A DNA stretch of 56,751 nt from Kitasatospora indigofera (lineage in GTDB: Bacteria; Actinomycetota; Actinomycetes; Streptomycetales; Streptomycetaceae): positions 1 to 56,751 of the forward strand of contig NZ_BNBO01000057.1 of NCBI RefSeq assembly GCF_014655955.1, written 5' to 3'. Positions 49,095 to 56,751 of the stretch are shown here, piece by piece (within the stretch, counting starts at the first letter, position 1; every line of letters starts with the position of its first letter). Made by a program: the position numbers and the translations under genes. The notes beneath the pieces were generated by a model, which did no database searches, was not told the origin of the DNA, and was given only the letters and a program-made list of their open reading frames with translations.

Positions 49095-49732
49095 CGCTCT
49101 TTCGGGCACCCCCGAGGGGCCTTTCGGGCAGCCGCCCCGGCCCTCCGGGCGGCATCGGGTCCACGCGCGTCTGCCGCTCGGCCGCCCGGCCGGGGCCGGC
49201 CGGGCCCGTCCTTGCGGCGGCGGGCCCGGCCGGTCCTGCCCGCCGGCGCCCGGCACGCGGCCCGTCCGGCCCGGGCCCGCGGTGCCCGCCGGCGGCGGGT
49301 CGCAGCCCGTCGGGCACCCCCGGCCGCGCGTCGTGCCCACCTGGGCTGGTAGAACGGGGCTGGTGAGAACGGGGGCGGGACGGACCGGGAGGCGGGGGCG
49401 GGGGCAGGACCAATCGGGGCGCGGGGGCGGCGGGGGAACCACAGCCATGGCCGGACACGTCGACATGCAGCAGGGGTTCGCCCTGCCGCGTTCATGCCGG
49501 GTGTCCCGGCGGTGCGGGGCGGGGCTTCCGGCGGCGCGGTGCCGCAGGCACGCGTGCCCCGGTGTCCGGGTGTCCCGCAGGCCGTGACGGGCGGCGCCGC
49601 GCGGACGCGCGGCAGCGCGCCCGCGCGGTCCGTGCCGGTGCTCCTGTTCGTGGTGTGTAGGACGGCCGTGGCGGCGACGTCGCGGCGTAGTGGAATTGCG
49701 GTGCGTACCGGCGCCGCGAAGCAAGGAGCATG
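49095..49732. other. Intergenic region with G-quadruplex-type tract
   Basis: About 640 bp between the T-box promoter and the divergent esterase gene, with no convincing ORF on either strand. At 49371-49404 the plus strand carries five G-runs of 3-5 (loops of 1, 7, 4 and 1 bases), a canonical G-quadruplex motif. Further on, near 49640-49700, GC drops slightly (GTGTGTAGGACGG, GTAGTGGAATTGCGG), where the esterase promoter may lie. AAGGAG at 49723-49728 is the esterase ribosome binding site. Confidence 0.45.
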
Positions 49733-51058
49733 ATGACCCTGGCGCTCGCCGCCACCTGGAACCCGCTGGACTGGCCGCTGACGCACGGGCCGATCGCGTA
49801 CGCCGTGCTGGCGGCGGGCTGGGGGGCGTTGCTGATGCTCGCCGTGGCCCGCGGCCGGCGGTGGGGGCTGCGCCTGCTGCCCTGTGCGGTGGTTCTGGCC
49901 GTGGCCCTCACCCTGCTGATCGACGTGGCGGTCGACGACTGGTGGCAGCCCTTCCCCGAGGGACTCCCGGACGAGGTGACGGTGTGGATCGGCACGGCGG
50001 TCCTCGGGCTGTCGCTGGCCGGGTTCCGGCTGCGCCGGCTGCCCTGGTGGCCCGGCCGGGCGCTGGTCGCGCTCGCCGCCGGGCTGGCGGTGCTGATGGC
50101 GTCCTCGCAGGTCAACCGACTGTTCGACCAGTACCCGACGGCGCGGGTGCTGCTCGCACCGTGGATCAGCGACACCGGCACCCTGGACACCACGCAGGCC
50201 GACCGGACGCTCGCCGCGCCGCCCGGCAAGGCGCTGGCCGACGTCTGGACCCCGCCCGCCGACCTGCCCGTCAAGGGCACCATCGCCGGCGTGCGGATAC
50301 CCGGCCCGCGGTCGGCCTTCAGGACCCGCCCGGGCTTCGTCTACCTGCCGCCCGCGTACCAGGCCACACCGCGGCCGCTGCTGCCGGTGCTGGTCCTGCT
50401 GCCCGGCCAGCCCGGCGCGCCCGAGGACTGGATCAACTCCGGGGGCCTGCAGGACATGATGGACGGCTTCGCGGCCGCCCACCGGGGCCTGGCCCCGATC
50501 GTGGTCGTCGCCGACCCCACCGGCTCGCCCTGGGTGAACCAGCTCTGCATGGACTCCCGGCTGGCCAAGGCGCAGACCTACCTCGCCCACGACGTCCCGG
50601 CCTGGGTGCGCGACACCCTGCAGACCGCGACCGGACGGCAGTCCTGGGCGGTGGCCGGACTGTCCTTCGGCGGTACCTGCTCCCTGCAGCTGGCCCTGAA
50701 CGCGCCCGAGGTCTACGGCTCCTTCATCAACATCTCCGGCCAGCAGGAGCCCACCCTGGGCAGCCACGGCAAGAGCGTGAAGGAGGCCTTCGGCGGTGAC
50801 GAGGCGGCCTTCGAGGCCGTCGACCCGATGCACGTGATGGCCCGCAAGAAGTTCCCCGACACGGCCGGGATCTTCGTGGTCGGCGCCAACGACCAGGAGT
50901 TCCGCCCCCAGCAGGAGAAGGTGTACGCGGCCGCCGTCCGGGCGGACGTGTCGGTGCAGCTCCAGATCAAGCCCGGCTGGCACGACTGGACCGTCTTCCG
51001 GGCGGCCATCAACGACAACCTGCAGTGGCTCGCCAAGCGGACCGGACTGATCGGATGA
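49733..51058 (+). CDS. Membrane-anchored alpha/beta hydrolase (esterase D-like), candidate aminoacyl-lipid hydrolase
   Basis: A 441-residue protein. Four hydrophobic helices occupy about residues 1-125, followed by an extracytoplasmic alpha/beta hydrolase of the esterase D/mycolyltransferase type. PVLVLLPGQPGAPEDWINSG precedes the elbow VAGLSFGGTCSLQLAL with nucleophile Ser near residue 311; the acid lies near VVGANDQEF and the His is in KPGWHDWTVF. The ATG at 49733 is preferred (AAGGAG four bases upstream) over the adjacent ATG at 49730. The stop overlaps the DUF2156 transferase start as ATGA. In Corynebacterium a hydrolase paired with an alanyl-PG synthase removes the amino acid from lipids; a matching role is inferred here. 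Confidence 0.85.
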   Translation: MTLALAATWNPLDWPLTHGPIAYAVLAAGWGALLMLAVARGRRWGLRLLPCAVVLAVALTLLIDVAVDDWWQPFPEGLPDEVTVWIGTAVLGLSLAGFRLRRLPWWPGRALVALAAGLAVLMASSQVNRLFDQYPTARVLLAPWISDTGTLDTTQADRTLAAPPGKALADVWTPPADLPVKGTIAGVRIPGPRSAFRTRPGFVYLPPAYQATPRPLLPVLVLLPGQPGAPEDWINSGGLQDMMDGFAAAHRGLAPIVVVADPTGSPWVNQLCMDSRLAKAQTYLAHDVPAWVRDTLQTATGRQSWAVAGLSFGGTCSLQLALNAPEVYGSFINISGQQEPTLGSHGKSVKEAFGGDEAAFEAVDPMHVMARKKFPDTAGIFVVGANDQEFRPQQEKVYAAAVRADVSVQLQIKPGWHDWTVFRAAINDNLQWLAKRTGLIG

Positions 51059-53796
51059 GCGCCCCGGCCACCACCCCGGCCGACGGGCCCGCCGAGGCCC
51101 GCCCGATGTCCGCCGCCGGTCCGGCCCCCGCCGGTCCGGCCCCCACCGCTCCGTCCCCCGCCGGCCCGCGGCCGCCCGCCCCCACGGAGCCCGCCCGTCC
51201 GCCCGCCCCCACGGACCCCGCCCGTCCCGCCGATCCCGGCGCCGGACCTGGCGAGGGCCCGACCGCGCCGGCCCCCGAACCGGCCCGCTCCCGCTGGCTG
51301 CGACAGGCCCGCAGGCTGCGCGAGGCACCGCTGACCCTCGGCCTGCTCGCGACCCTGTGGATCATCGGCGCGGCCACCGGCAGCCTCCGCCACGGCCCCT
51401 CCGGCCCGCTGCTGGAGCACGTCGGCGTGGGCCTGCCCACCCTGGACGCCGGCCGCTGGTGGACCCCCCTCACCTCGCTGGTCTGGTGCTCCGGCCTGAG
51501 CGCCTACGCCTTCACCAGCCTGCTGCTCCTGCTGGTCGGCCCGGTCGCCGAACGCCGGCTCGGCCGCCGCCGGAGCGTCCTGGTCCTGGTCGTCGGCCAG
51601 GTCGTCGCCACCCTGCTCGGCACCGCCCTGGTCCGGCTGGGGATCGCCGCCGGCGAGGGCTGGACCCTGGACATCGCTGACCAGATCGCCACCGGACCGG
51701 GCGTCGGACTCTTCGGCCTCGCCGCCGTCCTCGGGTACCGCCTGACCGCCCTGTGGCGCCGGCGGATGCACCTGCTGGTGGTGCTCGTCCCCCTGGTCGC
51801 CACCCTGTACATCGGCCATCTTCAGGGCCTGCAGCGCTTCACGGCCGCGGTCGTCGGCCTCCTCGTCGGCGGGCTGCTGCACCGCCCCGGCGCGCACCGC
51901 GACCCGGCCGCCGAGCCGGACGGCGTGCGGCGCCGGCGCCGCCTGCGACTGCGCCGGCGCGGCCGCCCCTCGCACAACGAGACCCGGGTCCTGGTGGCCC
52001 TCTGCCTGGTCGCGGCGGCCGTCGGCCCGCTCTTCGCCTCGCTGTACGACAACGCCATCGGCCCCTTCAACAGCCTCTCCGACCTCTACCTCTCGCGCTC
52101 CTACGCACCGGACGAGATCGCCGACCTCTGCTCGATCTCCGTCCACGAATGCGCCCGGGCGCACGCCGTCCAGGACTTCTTCGACTCGCCCGGGCGCCTG
52201 ATGGCAGCCGCCGTCCCCGCCCTGCTGCTGGTGCTCGCGGAGGGCCTGCGCCGGGGCCTGCGGTCCGCCTGGCGGATCACCGTCCTCACCGAGCTGATCT
52301 GGATCTGCCTGCTGGGCCGGCTGCTCGCCGACGACCTCTCCGTCCTCCAGGACCCGGCCGACACCGCGGCCGTCGTCGAGTTCTTCGTCGAGGCCCTGCT
52401 GCTTCCGGTGCTGACCACCGGCCTACTGATCCGCACCCGGCACCGCTTCCAGCTCCGGATGGGCCGACGGGTGGTCCGCCGGCTGGCCGCCGTCATCGCG
52501 ACCGCCCTGGTGCTGACCGCCACCGCCTACGTCGGCGTCGGCGCGCTGGTCCGCGAGCAGTACGACCCGGCCGTCACGACGGGGCGGCTGGTCGCCGGGC
52601 TGCCCGCGGCCTACCTGCCGCCGGCCTACGCCGAACTGCTCTCCGACTACCCGATCGCCACCGGCCCGGTGGCGAGGCTGCTGGTCACCTACTGCGGACT
52701 GCTGTTCTGGACGGTGACCCTGTCCGCCCTGCTGGTCGCGCTGCGCCGGCCGGTGGTGCACGTGGACGCCGAGGACGCCGCCCGGGCCCGGGCCCTGCTC
52801 ACCGCCCACGGCGGCAGCACGCTGTCCTTCATCAGCACCTGGGACGGCAACCACTACTGGTTCGACGAGGCCGGCGAGGCGGCGGTGCCCTACCGGGTGC
52901 TGTCCACCGTCGCGCTGACCACCGGGGACCCGTTCGGCGAGCCGGAGGCGAGGCGCCGGGCGGTGGCCGGGTTCGCCCGGCACTGCGACGCGCGCGGCTG
53001 GACCCCGTGCTTCTACAGCGTCACCCCCGAGATCCGCGAGGCCGCCGCCGAACTCGGCTGGCGCTCCCTCCAGGTCGCCGAGGACACCGTGGTGGCGCTG
53101 CCCGAACTCGCCTTCACCGGGAAGAAGTGGCAGGACATCAGGACGTCCCTGAACAAGGCCGGCAAGCAGGGCATCGTCGCCGAGTGGTGGAGCTACCGCG
53201 ACGCCCCGGCCGACATCAAGGACCAGATCCGGTCCATCTCCGAGGAGTGGGTCTGCGACAAGGGCCTGCCGGAGATGGGCTTCACCCTCGGCGGCCTGGA
53301 CGAGCTTGAGGACCCGGCCGTCCGGGTGCTGATCGCCGTCGACCCGGAGCGCCAGGTGCACGGGCTGACCAGCTGGATGCCCGTCTACGAGGACGGCCGT
53401 CCGGTCGGCTGGACCCTGGACTTCATGCGGCGCGGCTCCGACGGGTTCCGGGGCGTCATGGAGTTCCTGATCGCCTCCGCGGCCCTCGGCTTCAAGGAGG
53501 AGGGCGCCAGGTTCCTGTCCCTCTCCGGCGCGCCGTTGGCCCGCGCCGACCGCGGCCAGGACCCGACCTCCCTGCAGCGGATGCTGGACTGGATGGGCAA
53601 GGTGCTGGAGCCGGTCTACGGGTTCCGTTCGCTGCTCGCCTTCAAGGCCAAGTTCCAGCCCGAGTACCGGCCGCTCTTCATGGTCTACCCGGACCCGGCG
53701 GCCCTGCCGAGCATCACCCGCGCGATCGGCAAGGCGTACCTGCCGCACCTGACCGCGGCCCAGGGCGTGCGCCTGATGCGGAAGCTGTCGGCCTGA
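51055..53796 (+). CDS. Rhomboid-like/DUF2156 aminoacyl-tRNA-dependent lipid transferase (MprF-like)
   Basis: A 913-residue multi-domain protein. Residues 1-90 are a Pro/Ala-rich disordered tail. Residues about 95-290 form a rhomboid-like membrane domain (LDAGRWWTPLTSLVW, GPVAERRLGRRRSVLVLVVG) lacking an evident catalytic Ser. A second group of helices spans about 310-570. The C-terminal DUF2156 domain (about 575-913) has STWDGNHYWFDEAGEAAVPY, the tRNA-acceptor motif GKKWQDIRTSLNKAGKQGI and FMRRGSDGFRGVMEFLI. DUF2156 domains are dual GNAT folds that transfer an amino acid from aminoacyl-tRNA to a lipid. Which amino acid is unknown; the neighbouring AspRS suggests Asp. The ATG overlaps the hydrolase stop. 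Confidence 0.88.
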   Translation: MSAPATTPADGPAEARPMSAAGPAPAGPAPTAPSPAGPRPPAPTEPARPPAPTDPARPADPGAGPGEGPTAPAPEPARSRWLRQARRLREAPLTLGLLATLWIIGAATGSLRHGPSGPLLEHVGVGLPTLDAGRWWTPLTSLVWCSGLSAYAFTSLLLLLVGPVAERRLGRRRSVLVLVVGQVVATLLGTALVRLGIAAGEGWTLDIADQIATGPGVGLFGLAAVLGYRLTALWRRRMHLLVVLVPLVATLYIGHLQGLQRFTAAVVGLLVGGLLHRPGAHRDPAAEPDGVRRRRRLRLRRRGRPSHNETRVLVALCLVAAAVGPLFASLYDNAIGPFNSLSDLYLSRSYAPDEIADLCSISVHECARAHAVQDFFDSPGRLMAAAVPALLLVLAEGLRRGLRSAWRITVLTELIWICLLGRLLADDLSVLQDPADTAAVVEFFVEALLLPVLTTGLLIRTRHRFQLRMGRRVVRRLAAVIATALVLTATAYVGVGALVREQYDPAVTTGRLVAGLPAAYLPPAYAELLSDYPIATGPVARLLVTYCGLLFWTVTLSALLVALRRPVVHVDAEDAARARALLTAHGGSTLSFISTWDGNHYWFDEAGEAAVPYRVLSTVALTTGDPFGEPEARRRAVAGFARHCDARGWTPCFYSVTPEIREAAAELGWRSLQVAEDTVVALPELAFTGKKWQDIRTSLNKAGKQGIVAEWWSYRDAPADIKDQIRSISEEWVCDKGLPEMGFTLGGLDELEDPAVRVLIAVDPERQVHGLTSWMPVYEDGRPVGWTLDFMRRGSDGFRGVMEFLIASAALGFKEEGARFLSLSGAPLARADRGQDPTSLQRMLDWMGKVLEPVYGFRSLLAFKAKFQPEYRPLFMVYPDPAALPSITRAIGKAYLPHLTAAQGVRLMRKLSA

Positions 53797-53852
53797 GGCC
53801 GGGGAGCCGTGGCCGGCCGGCCCGGCCCACCGCCCCCGGGGCGGCCGCCCGC

Positions 53853-53890
53853 CGGAGCGGCCCGTGCGGCCGCCCGGCCCGGCCGCTCCG
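53853..53890. terminator. Terminator-like hairpin
   Basis: CGGAGCGGCC and GGCCGCTCCG, a perfect 10-bp pair with an 18-base GC-rich loop, lie between the convergent DUF2156 and YciI genes. Confidence 0.55.
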
Positions 53891-53926
53891 CGCGGACGGG
53901 CCGGGCGGTGGCCGCCGGCGGGCCGG

Positions 53927-54283
53927 TCAGTTGTCGGCGATCTGGCGCAGCTCCGCGGTGACCGTCATGTGCTCGTCGTGGACCTCCAGGAACCGCCTGG
54001 TCCACTCCAGGGCCTCGGCCTTGTCCTCGGTCCGGATGATGGCGTAGCCACCGACGACCTCCTTCCCCTCGGTGAACGGGCCGTCGGTGCAGGTGACCCG
54101 GCCGCCGGACCAGGTGAGCCGGGTGCCCTCGGAGGTGGGGGCGAGCCCGGCGGTGTCCACCATGACCCCGGCCTTGGTGATCTCCTCGAACAGTGCGCCC
54201 ATCCGCTGCTCGAACTCCGGGCCGGGCGCCTGCTGGGGGGCGCTCTGCTCGTCGACGCGGATCATGGACAGGAAGCGCGGCAT
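53927..54283 (-). CDS. YciI-family protein
   Basis: A 118-residue dimeric alpha/beta ferredoxin-like protein. MPRFLSMIRVDEQ and the conserved DGPFTEGKEVVGGYAIIRTE block, followed by EALEWTRRFLEVHDEHMTVT, are characteristic of the actinobacterial YciI/PhnB-like group often found beside ECF sigma factors. No sigma gene is adjacent here. Function unknown, with possible small-molecule binding or dehalogenase-like chemistry. The ATG at 54281-54283 has GAGGAG upstream on its strand. Confidence 0.88.
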   Translation of the reverse strand: MPRFLSMIRVDEQSAPQQAPGPEFEQRMGALFEEITKAGVMVDTAGLAPTSEGTRLTWSGGRVTCTDGPFTEGKEVVGGYAIIRTEDKAEALEWTRRFLEVHDEHMTVTAELRQIADN

Positions 54284-54508
54284 GGTGACTCCTCGGCCGG
54301 TGCGGCGGGGCGTTTCCCCGCCTCTTCACCCTTGCGTCGAACGGGCGCCGCCCGGATCGACAACTCCCTCGGACATTTTTCGGGGAATCTTCCGGGCCCG
54401 CCCGCGGGCGGGACGGACCTGCCCTGCCCAGCCCCGTCCTGCGCAGCCCCGTCCTGCTCCGCTGCGCCCTGCCCGGGCCCGGCGGCCGGGCCCGGGGCCG
54501 GCCGGGGC

Positions 54509-55735
54509 TCACAGCCGGACGATGACCAGCGCCGCGTCGTCCGTGGCGGGGCGATCCGCGAGCAGCGCGGCCAGCACGCAGTCGGCCAGGGCCTCCGGGT
54601 CCTCCCGCCGGTGCTCGGCGAGCGAGTCGGCGAGCCGGGCCAGCCCGACGTCGATGTCCTCGTAGCGGCGTTCGATCAGCCCGTCCGTGTACAGCACCAG
54701 CGTGTCGCCCTCGTCGAAGGTGGTGGTCGCCTGTGGTCTGGGGACATGTTCGGGCCGGGCCCCCAGCGGGGGATCGGTGGCCCGGTCGAGGAACTCGATC
54801 CGGCCGTCCGCGTGCAGCAGCAGGGGCGGCGGATGCCCGGCGCTGCTGTAGGTGACCGTCCCGTTGTCCCAGTCGATCAGGGTGTTCACCGCGGTGGCGG
54901 ACTCGGCGCCCGCCACCGAACGGGCGTACAGTCCCAGGACCTCCAGCGCCTGGGCCGGGCCGTCGGCGACCCGCGAGGCGGCGCTCAGCGCGCTGCGCAG
55001 CTGGCCCATCACGCAGGCCGCGCGCAGTCCGTGCCCCACGACGTCGCCGACCGCGACACCGATCCGGTCACCCGGCAGGTCGACCAGGTCGTACCAGTCC
55101 CCGCAGACGTTCAGCGCGTCGACGGCCGGCCGGTAGCGGACCGCCATCCCGTGGTGCCCGACCGGGCCGGGCGCCGGCAGCAGCGCCTCCTGCAGGGCCA
55201 GGGCCACCTCGCGGTCACGGGCGTTCGCCCGGCGCAACCGCTCGTTGACCTCCTGCAGCTCGCGGGCCCGAGTGTAGAGCTCCGCCTCCAGCACCCGGGC
55301 CCGCGACCCCTCGGGGCCGCCCCGGGCCCGGATCAGCTCGGTGACCTCCTCCACCCGGTGGACCAGCAGCACCACCCGGCCGTCCGGGCCCAGCACCGCC
55401 TCGTTGACCGGACTCCAGTACCGCTCCTCCCACACACCGGGCCGCTTCGGGGACTCCAGGTCGTACCGCTGGAGCGCCATCGCGTCCCGCTCGCCGCTCT
55501 CCAGCACCCGCTTGAGCGAGGCCGCCAGGTTGCGCGCACCGGTGGCGGTGGGATCGTTCGGATTGTCGGGGAAGACGTCGAACAGGTAGTGGCCCACCAC
55601 CTGCTCCCGGCTCCGCCCGGACATCCTCAGGAACTCCTCGTTGGCGTCCGCGTACACCAGCTCGGGGGTCAGCAGCGCCACCATGCCGGGCAGAGCCTGG
55701 AACACCGCCGCGTAGTCGATCGCTGGTTCCGTCAT
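54509..55735 (-). CDS. PAS-domain PP2C (SpoIIE-type) serine/threonine phosphatase
   Basis: A 408-residue cytoplasmic protein. A PAS domain lies at about residues 8-125 (VFQALPGMVALLTPELVYAD, then WEERYWSPVNEAVLGPDG). A coiled-coil linker follows (RARELQEVNERLRRANARDR), then a PPM phosphatase domain with RYRPAVDALNVCGDWYDLVD, VGDVVGHGLRAA and LYTDGLIERR, carrying the metal-binding Asp residues. Such proteins reverse phosphorylation of anti-anti-sigma factors or report light or redox signals. The ATG at 55733-55735 is used; a TTG 13 codons upstream is an alternative. It is monocistronic. Confidence 0.92.
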   Translation of the reverse strand: MTEPAIDYAAVFQALPGMVALLTPELVYADANEEFLRMSGRSREQVVGHYLFDVFPDNPNDPTATGARNLAASLKRVLESGERDAMALQRYDLESPKRPGVWEERYWSPVNEAVLGPDGRVVLLVHRVEEVTELIRARGGPEGSRARVLEAELYTRARELQEVNERLRRANARDREVALALQEALLPAPGPVGHHGMAVRYRPAVDALNVCGDWYDLVDLPGDRIGVAVGDVVGHGLRAACVMGQLRSALSAASRVADGPAQALEVLGLYARSVAGAESATAVNTLIDWDNGTVTYSSAGHPPPLLLHADGRIEFLDRATDPPLGARPEHVPRPQATTTFDEGDTLVLYTDGLIERRYEDIDVGLARLADSLAEHRREDPEALADCVLAALLADRPATDDAALVIVRL

Positions 55736-55850
55736 CAGTGCTGCCCGCCTCGGCTCGCCGACCTGTATCCCCAACGATAGGAGCCGTCGCCGGGCCTGCC
55801 CTGCGGGACATCGCCGTCCGGGTCGTCCGGTGCTCCGTATCCGTCCCTGT

Positions 55851-56177
55851 TCAGCCGGACGGCCGGAGGAAGAGCTCGTCGGCGTAGCACCAGGCCCAGT
55901 CCTCGCCCCGCTTGAGCGTCCGGGCCAGGTCGTGGCCGGCCGTGGCGTGCGCGTGGGCGTAGGCGTGCTTCCCGGGCGAACTGTCGCAGCAGCCCTGATG
56001 TCCGCAGACCAGGCATTCGAGCAGGTGGACCCAGCTGCTCCCGGCGCGCAGGCAGTCCTCGCAGCCTCGGCGGGCGGCCGTGGCGGGCGGCTCCGGTGCC
56101 TCGTCCAGGTGGGTGCAGTCCGGCCGGTCGGAGGCCCCCGGCACCGGGGCGACCTGCCATGCGTGGTGCTCGCTCAC
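55851..56177 (-). CDS. UBP-type zinc finger protein
   Basis: A 108-residue protein dominated by a ZnF-UBP domain: CTHLD, then CEDCLRAGSSWVHLLECLVC, GHQGCCDSSPGKHAYAHAHA, TAGHDLARTL and the final WAWCYADELF. In eukaryotes this finger binds the free C-terminus of ubiquitin; actinobacterial versions have no proven ligand. GTG codons at 56177 and 56186 both fit; the former gives the common SEHHAWQVAP start and has GGAC upstream. Confidence 0.88.
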   Translation of the reverse strand: MSEHHAWQVAPVPGASDRPDCTHLDEAPEPPATAARRGCEDCLRAGSSWVHLLECLVCGHQGCCDSSPGKHAYAHAHATAGHDLARTLKRGEDWAWCYADELFLRPSG

Positions 56178-56333
56178 GCCGTCCACGATACGCAGGCGGG
56201 GCCCGGACGGCCCGGGCCCGCCTCGACGGTCCGTGCCGGGCCGGACGGCCGGTGCCCGGCGGGAGGAATTCCGTTGCGGCCCGGGCCGGGCCTCTGCCAG
56301 GGTGTGGACCCCGCCGCATACCGAGAGGACTCC

Positions 56334-56555
56334 ATGCCGTCACCGTCCGGATTCAGCTACGACCTTCGATCCGACGGCACCGTGGTGGTGCTGCACCGGG
56401 GCAGGGCCGCCGCCACGCTGCGCGGCGAGCGCGCCGCCCGGTTCCTGGCGGAGAGCGCCGACGGTGACCCCCAGTTGGTGATGGCCCGCTGGACGGGCAA
56501 CTACAAGCGCGGCAACGAACGCAACGCCTCCCGGCACCCGCGCAACAGCCGCTGA
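56334..56555 (+). CDS. Small conserved hypothetical protein
   Basis: A 73-residue protein with LRSDGTVVVLHRGRAAATLR, a beta-rich core, then LVMARWTGNYKRGNERNAS, a basic C-terminus that recurs in streptomycete small proteins. The function is unknown; the basic tail could contact nucleic acid. The ATG at 56334 follows GAGAGGA. The upstream open frame is spurious. Confidence 0.72.
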   Translation: MPSPSGFSYDLRSDGTVVVLHRGRAAATLRGERAARFLAESADGDPQLVMARWTGNYKRGNERNASRHPRNSR

Positions 56556-56696
56556 CCGGGCGGGCACCCGCCCGGCTCCGGTCCCCGGCCCCCGTCGCGA
56601 CGGCCCGGCCCTGGCACGGGCGCGTCCTGCCCGTCATGACCGCCGCCCCTCCGGATGTACCGGGCGGGCGGCGGTTCCGTGCTCTCCGGGGTCTGA

Positions 56697-56751
56697 TCAG
56701 GTGCCGAGTACGTCGCTCACCAGGGTGCGGGCCTCCTCCTGCACCTGGGTG
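56697..56751 (-). CDS. 3' end of an unidentified gene, cut by the window edge
   Basis: Reading the minus strand from the edge gives TQVQEEARTLVSDVLGT and a stop at 56697-56699. The codon choice is GC3-rich, like the rest of the window. Only 17 residues are visible, an amphipathic helical C-terminus, so no family can be named. Confidence 0.55.
   Translation of the reverse strand, partial: TQVQEEARTLVSDVLGT

Noticed and set aside
49494..49733. Short plus-strand ORF before the esterase
   Set aside because: No ribosome binding site, low-complexity Pro/Arg/Ala composition, and it ends inside the esterase start region.

Overview
This is a very GC-rich actinomycete chromosome segment. Codon third positions are almost always G or C and GTG starts are frequent. 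A short chaplin, a DUF4331/TPR/NicO cluster, SigE-type sigma-factor debris and class-specific leader peptides point to Streptomycetaceae (Streptomyces or Kitasatospora). I see no tRNA or rRNA gene, no CRISPR array, no insertion sequence and no phage gene, so most of the window reads as ordinary chromosome-arm content with two notable islands.

Layout. 0-6 kb: a DJ-1/PfpI hydrolase divergent from a LysR regulator, a stand-alone MurE-like ligase, small conserved proteins, a DUF1345 membrane protein, a GreA-like factor and a solitary RelE/ParE-fold protein. 6-10 kb: a DHA2 drug exporter divergent from its MarR regulator, a chaplin, a shortened sigma factor and a small secreted M15-like protein. 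10-16 kb: small proteins, a ProP-type transporter, an SRAP/HMCES DNA-repair protein, a VOC protein and an ADP-ribosylglycohydrolase. 16-21 kb: a minus-strand gene set, DUF4331 protein, TPR protein, histidine-rich NicO metal transporter and small lipoprotein. 21-27 kb: a secreted GH16-like glucanase, a TetR/SDR pair under a perfect AT-rich operator, a sirtuin and a nucleotidyltransferase.

27-45 kb is a large organosulfur-assimilation island. An Rrf2 regulator and a DsbA-fold partner precede a cysteine-containing leader peptide and a long C-rich leader. Then follow a five-gene peptide/nickel-type ABC importer, two paralogous SsuD-like flavin monooxygenases, a BisC-type molybdoenzyme, an SfnB/DszC-like acyl-CoA dehydrogenase homologue, an alpha/beta hydrolase with an Asp in the nucleophile position, a flavin reductase and a true SsuD-like monooxygenase. 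Most junctions overlap by 4 bp. A divergent cupin gene appears to have its own leaderless leader peptide, a related promoter box and a C-rich leader.

47-54 kb holds what I consider the most interesting arrangement. A second, archaeal/eukaryal-type aspartyl-tRNA synthetase is preceded by a well-formed T-box riboswitch (GAC specifier, TGGC acceptor-pairing bulge). It is divergent from a two-gene operon of a membrane-anchored alpha/beta hydrolase and a rhomboid-like/DUF2156 (MprF-type) aminoacyl-tRNA-dependent lipid transferase. Together they look like a bacterial counterpart of a tRNA-dependent lipid-aspartylation system, with supply, transfer and hydrolysis enzymes and Asp-tRNA sensing. The window ends with a YciI protein, a PAS-PP2C phosphatase, a UBP zinc finger, a small conserved protein and the 3' end of an unidentified gene.
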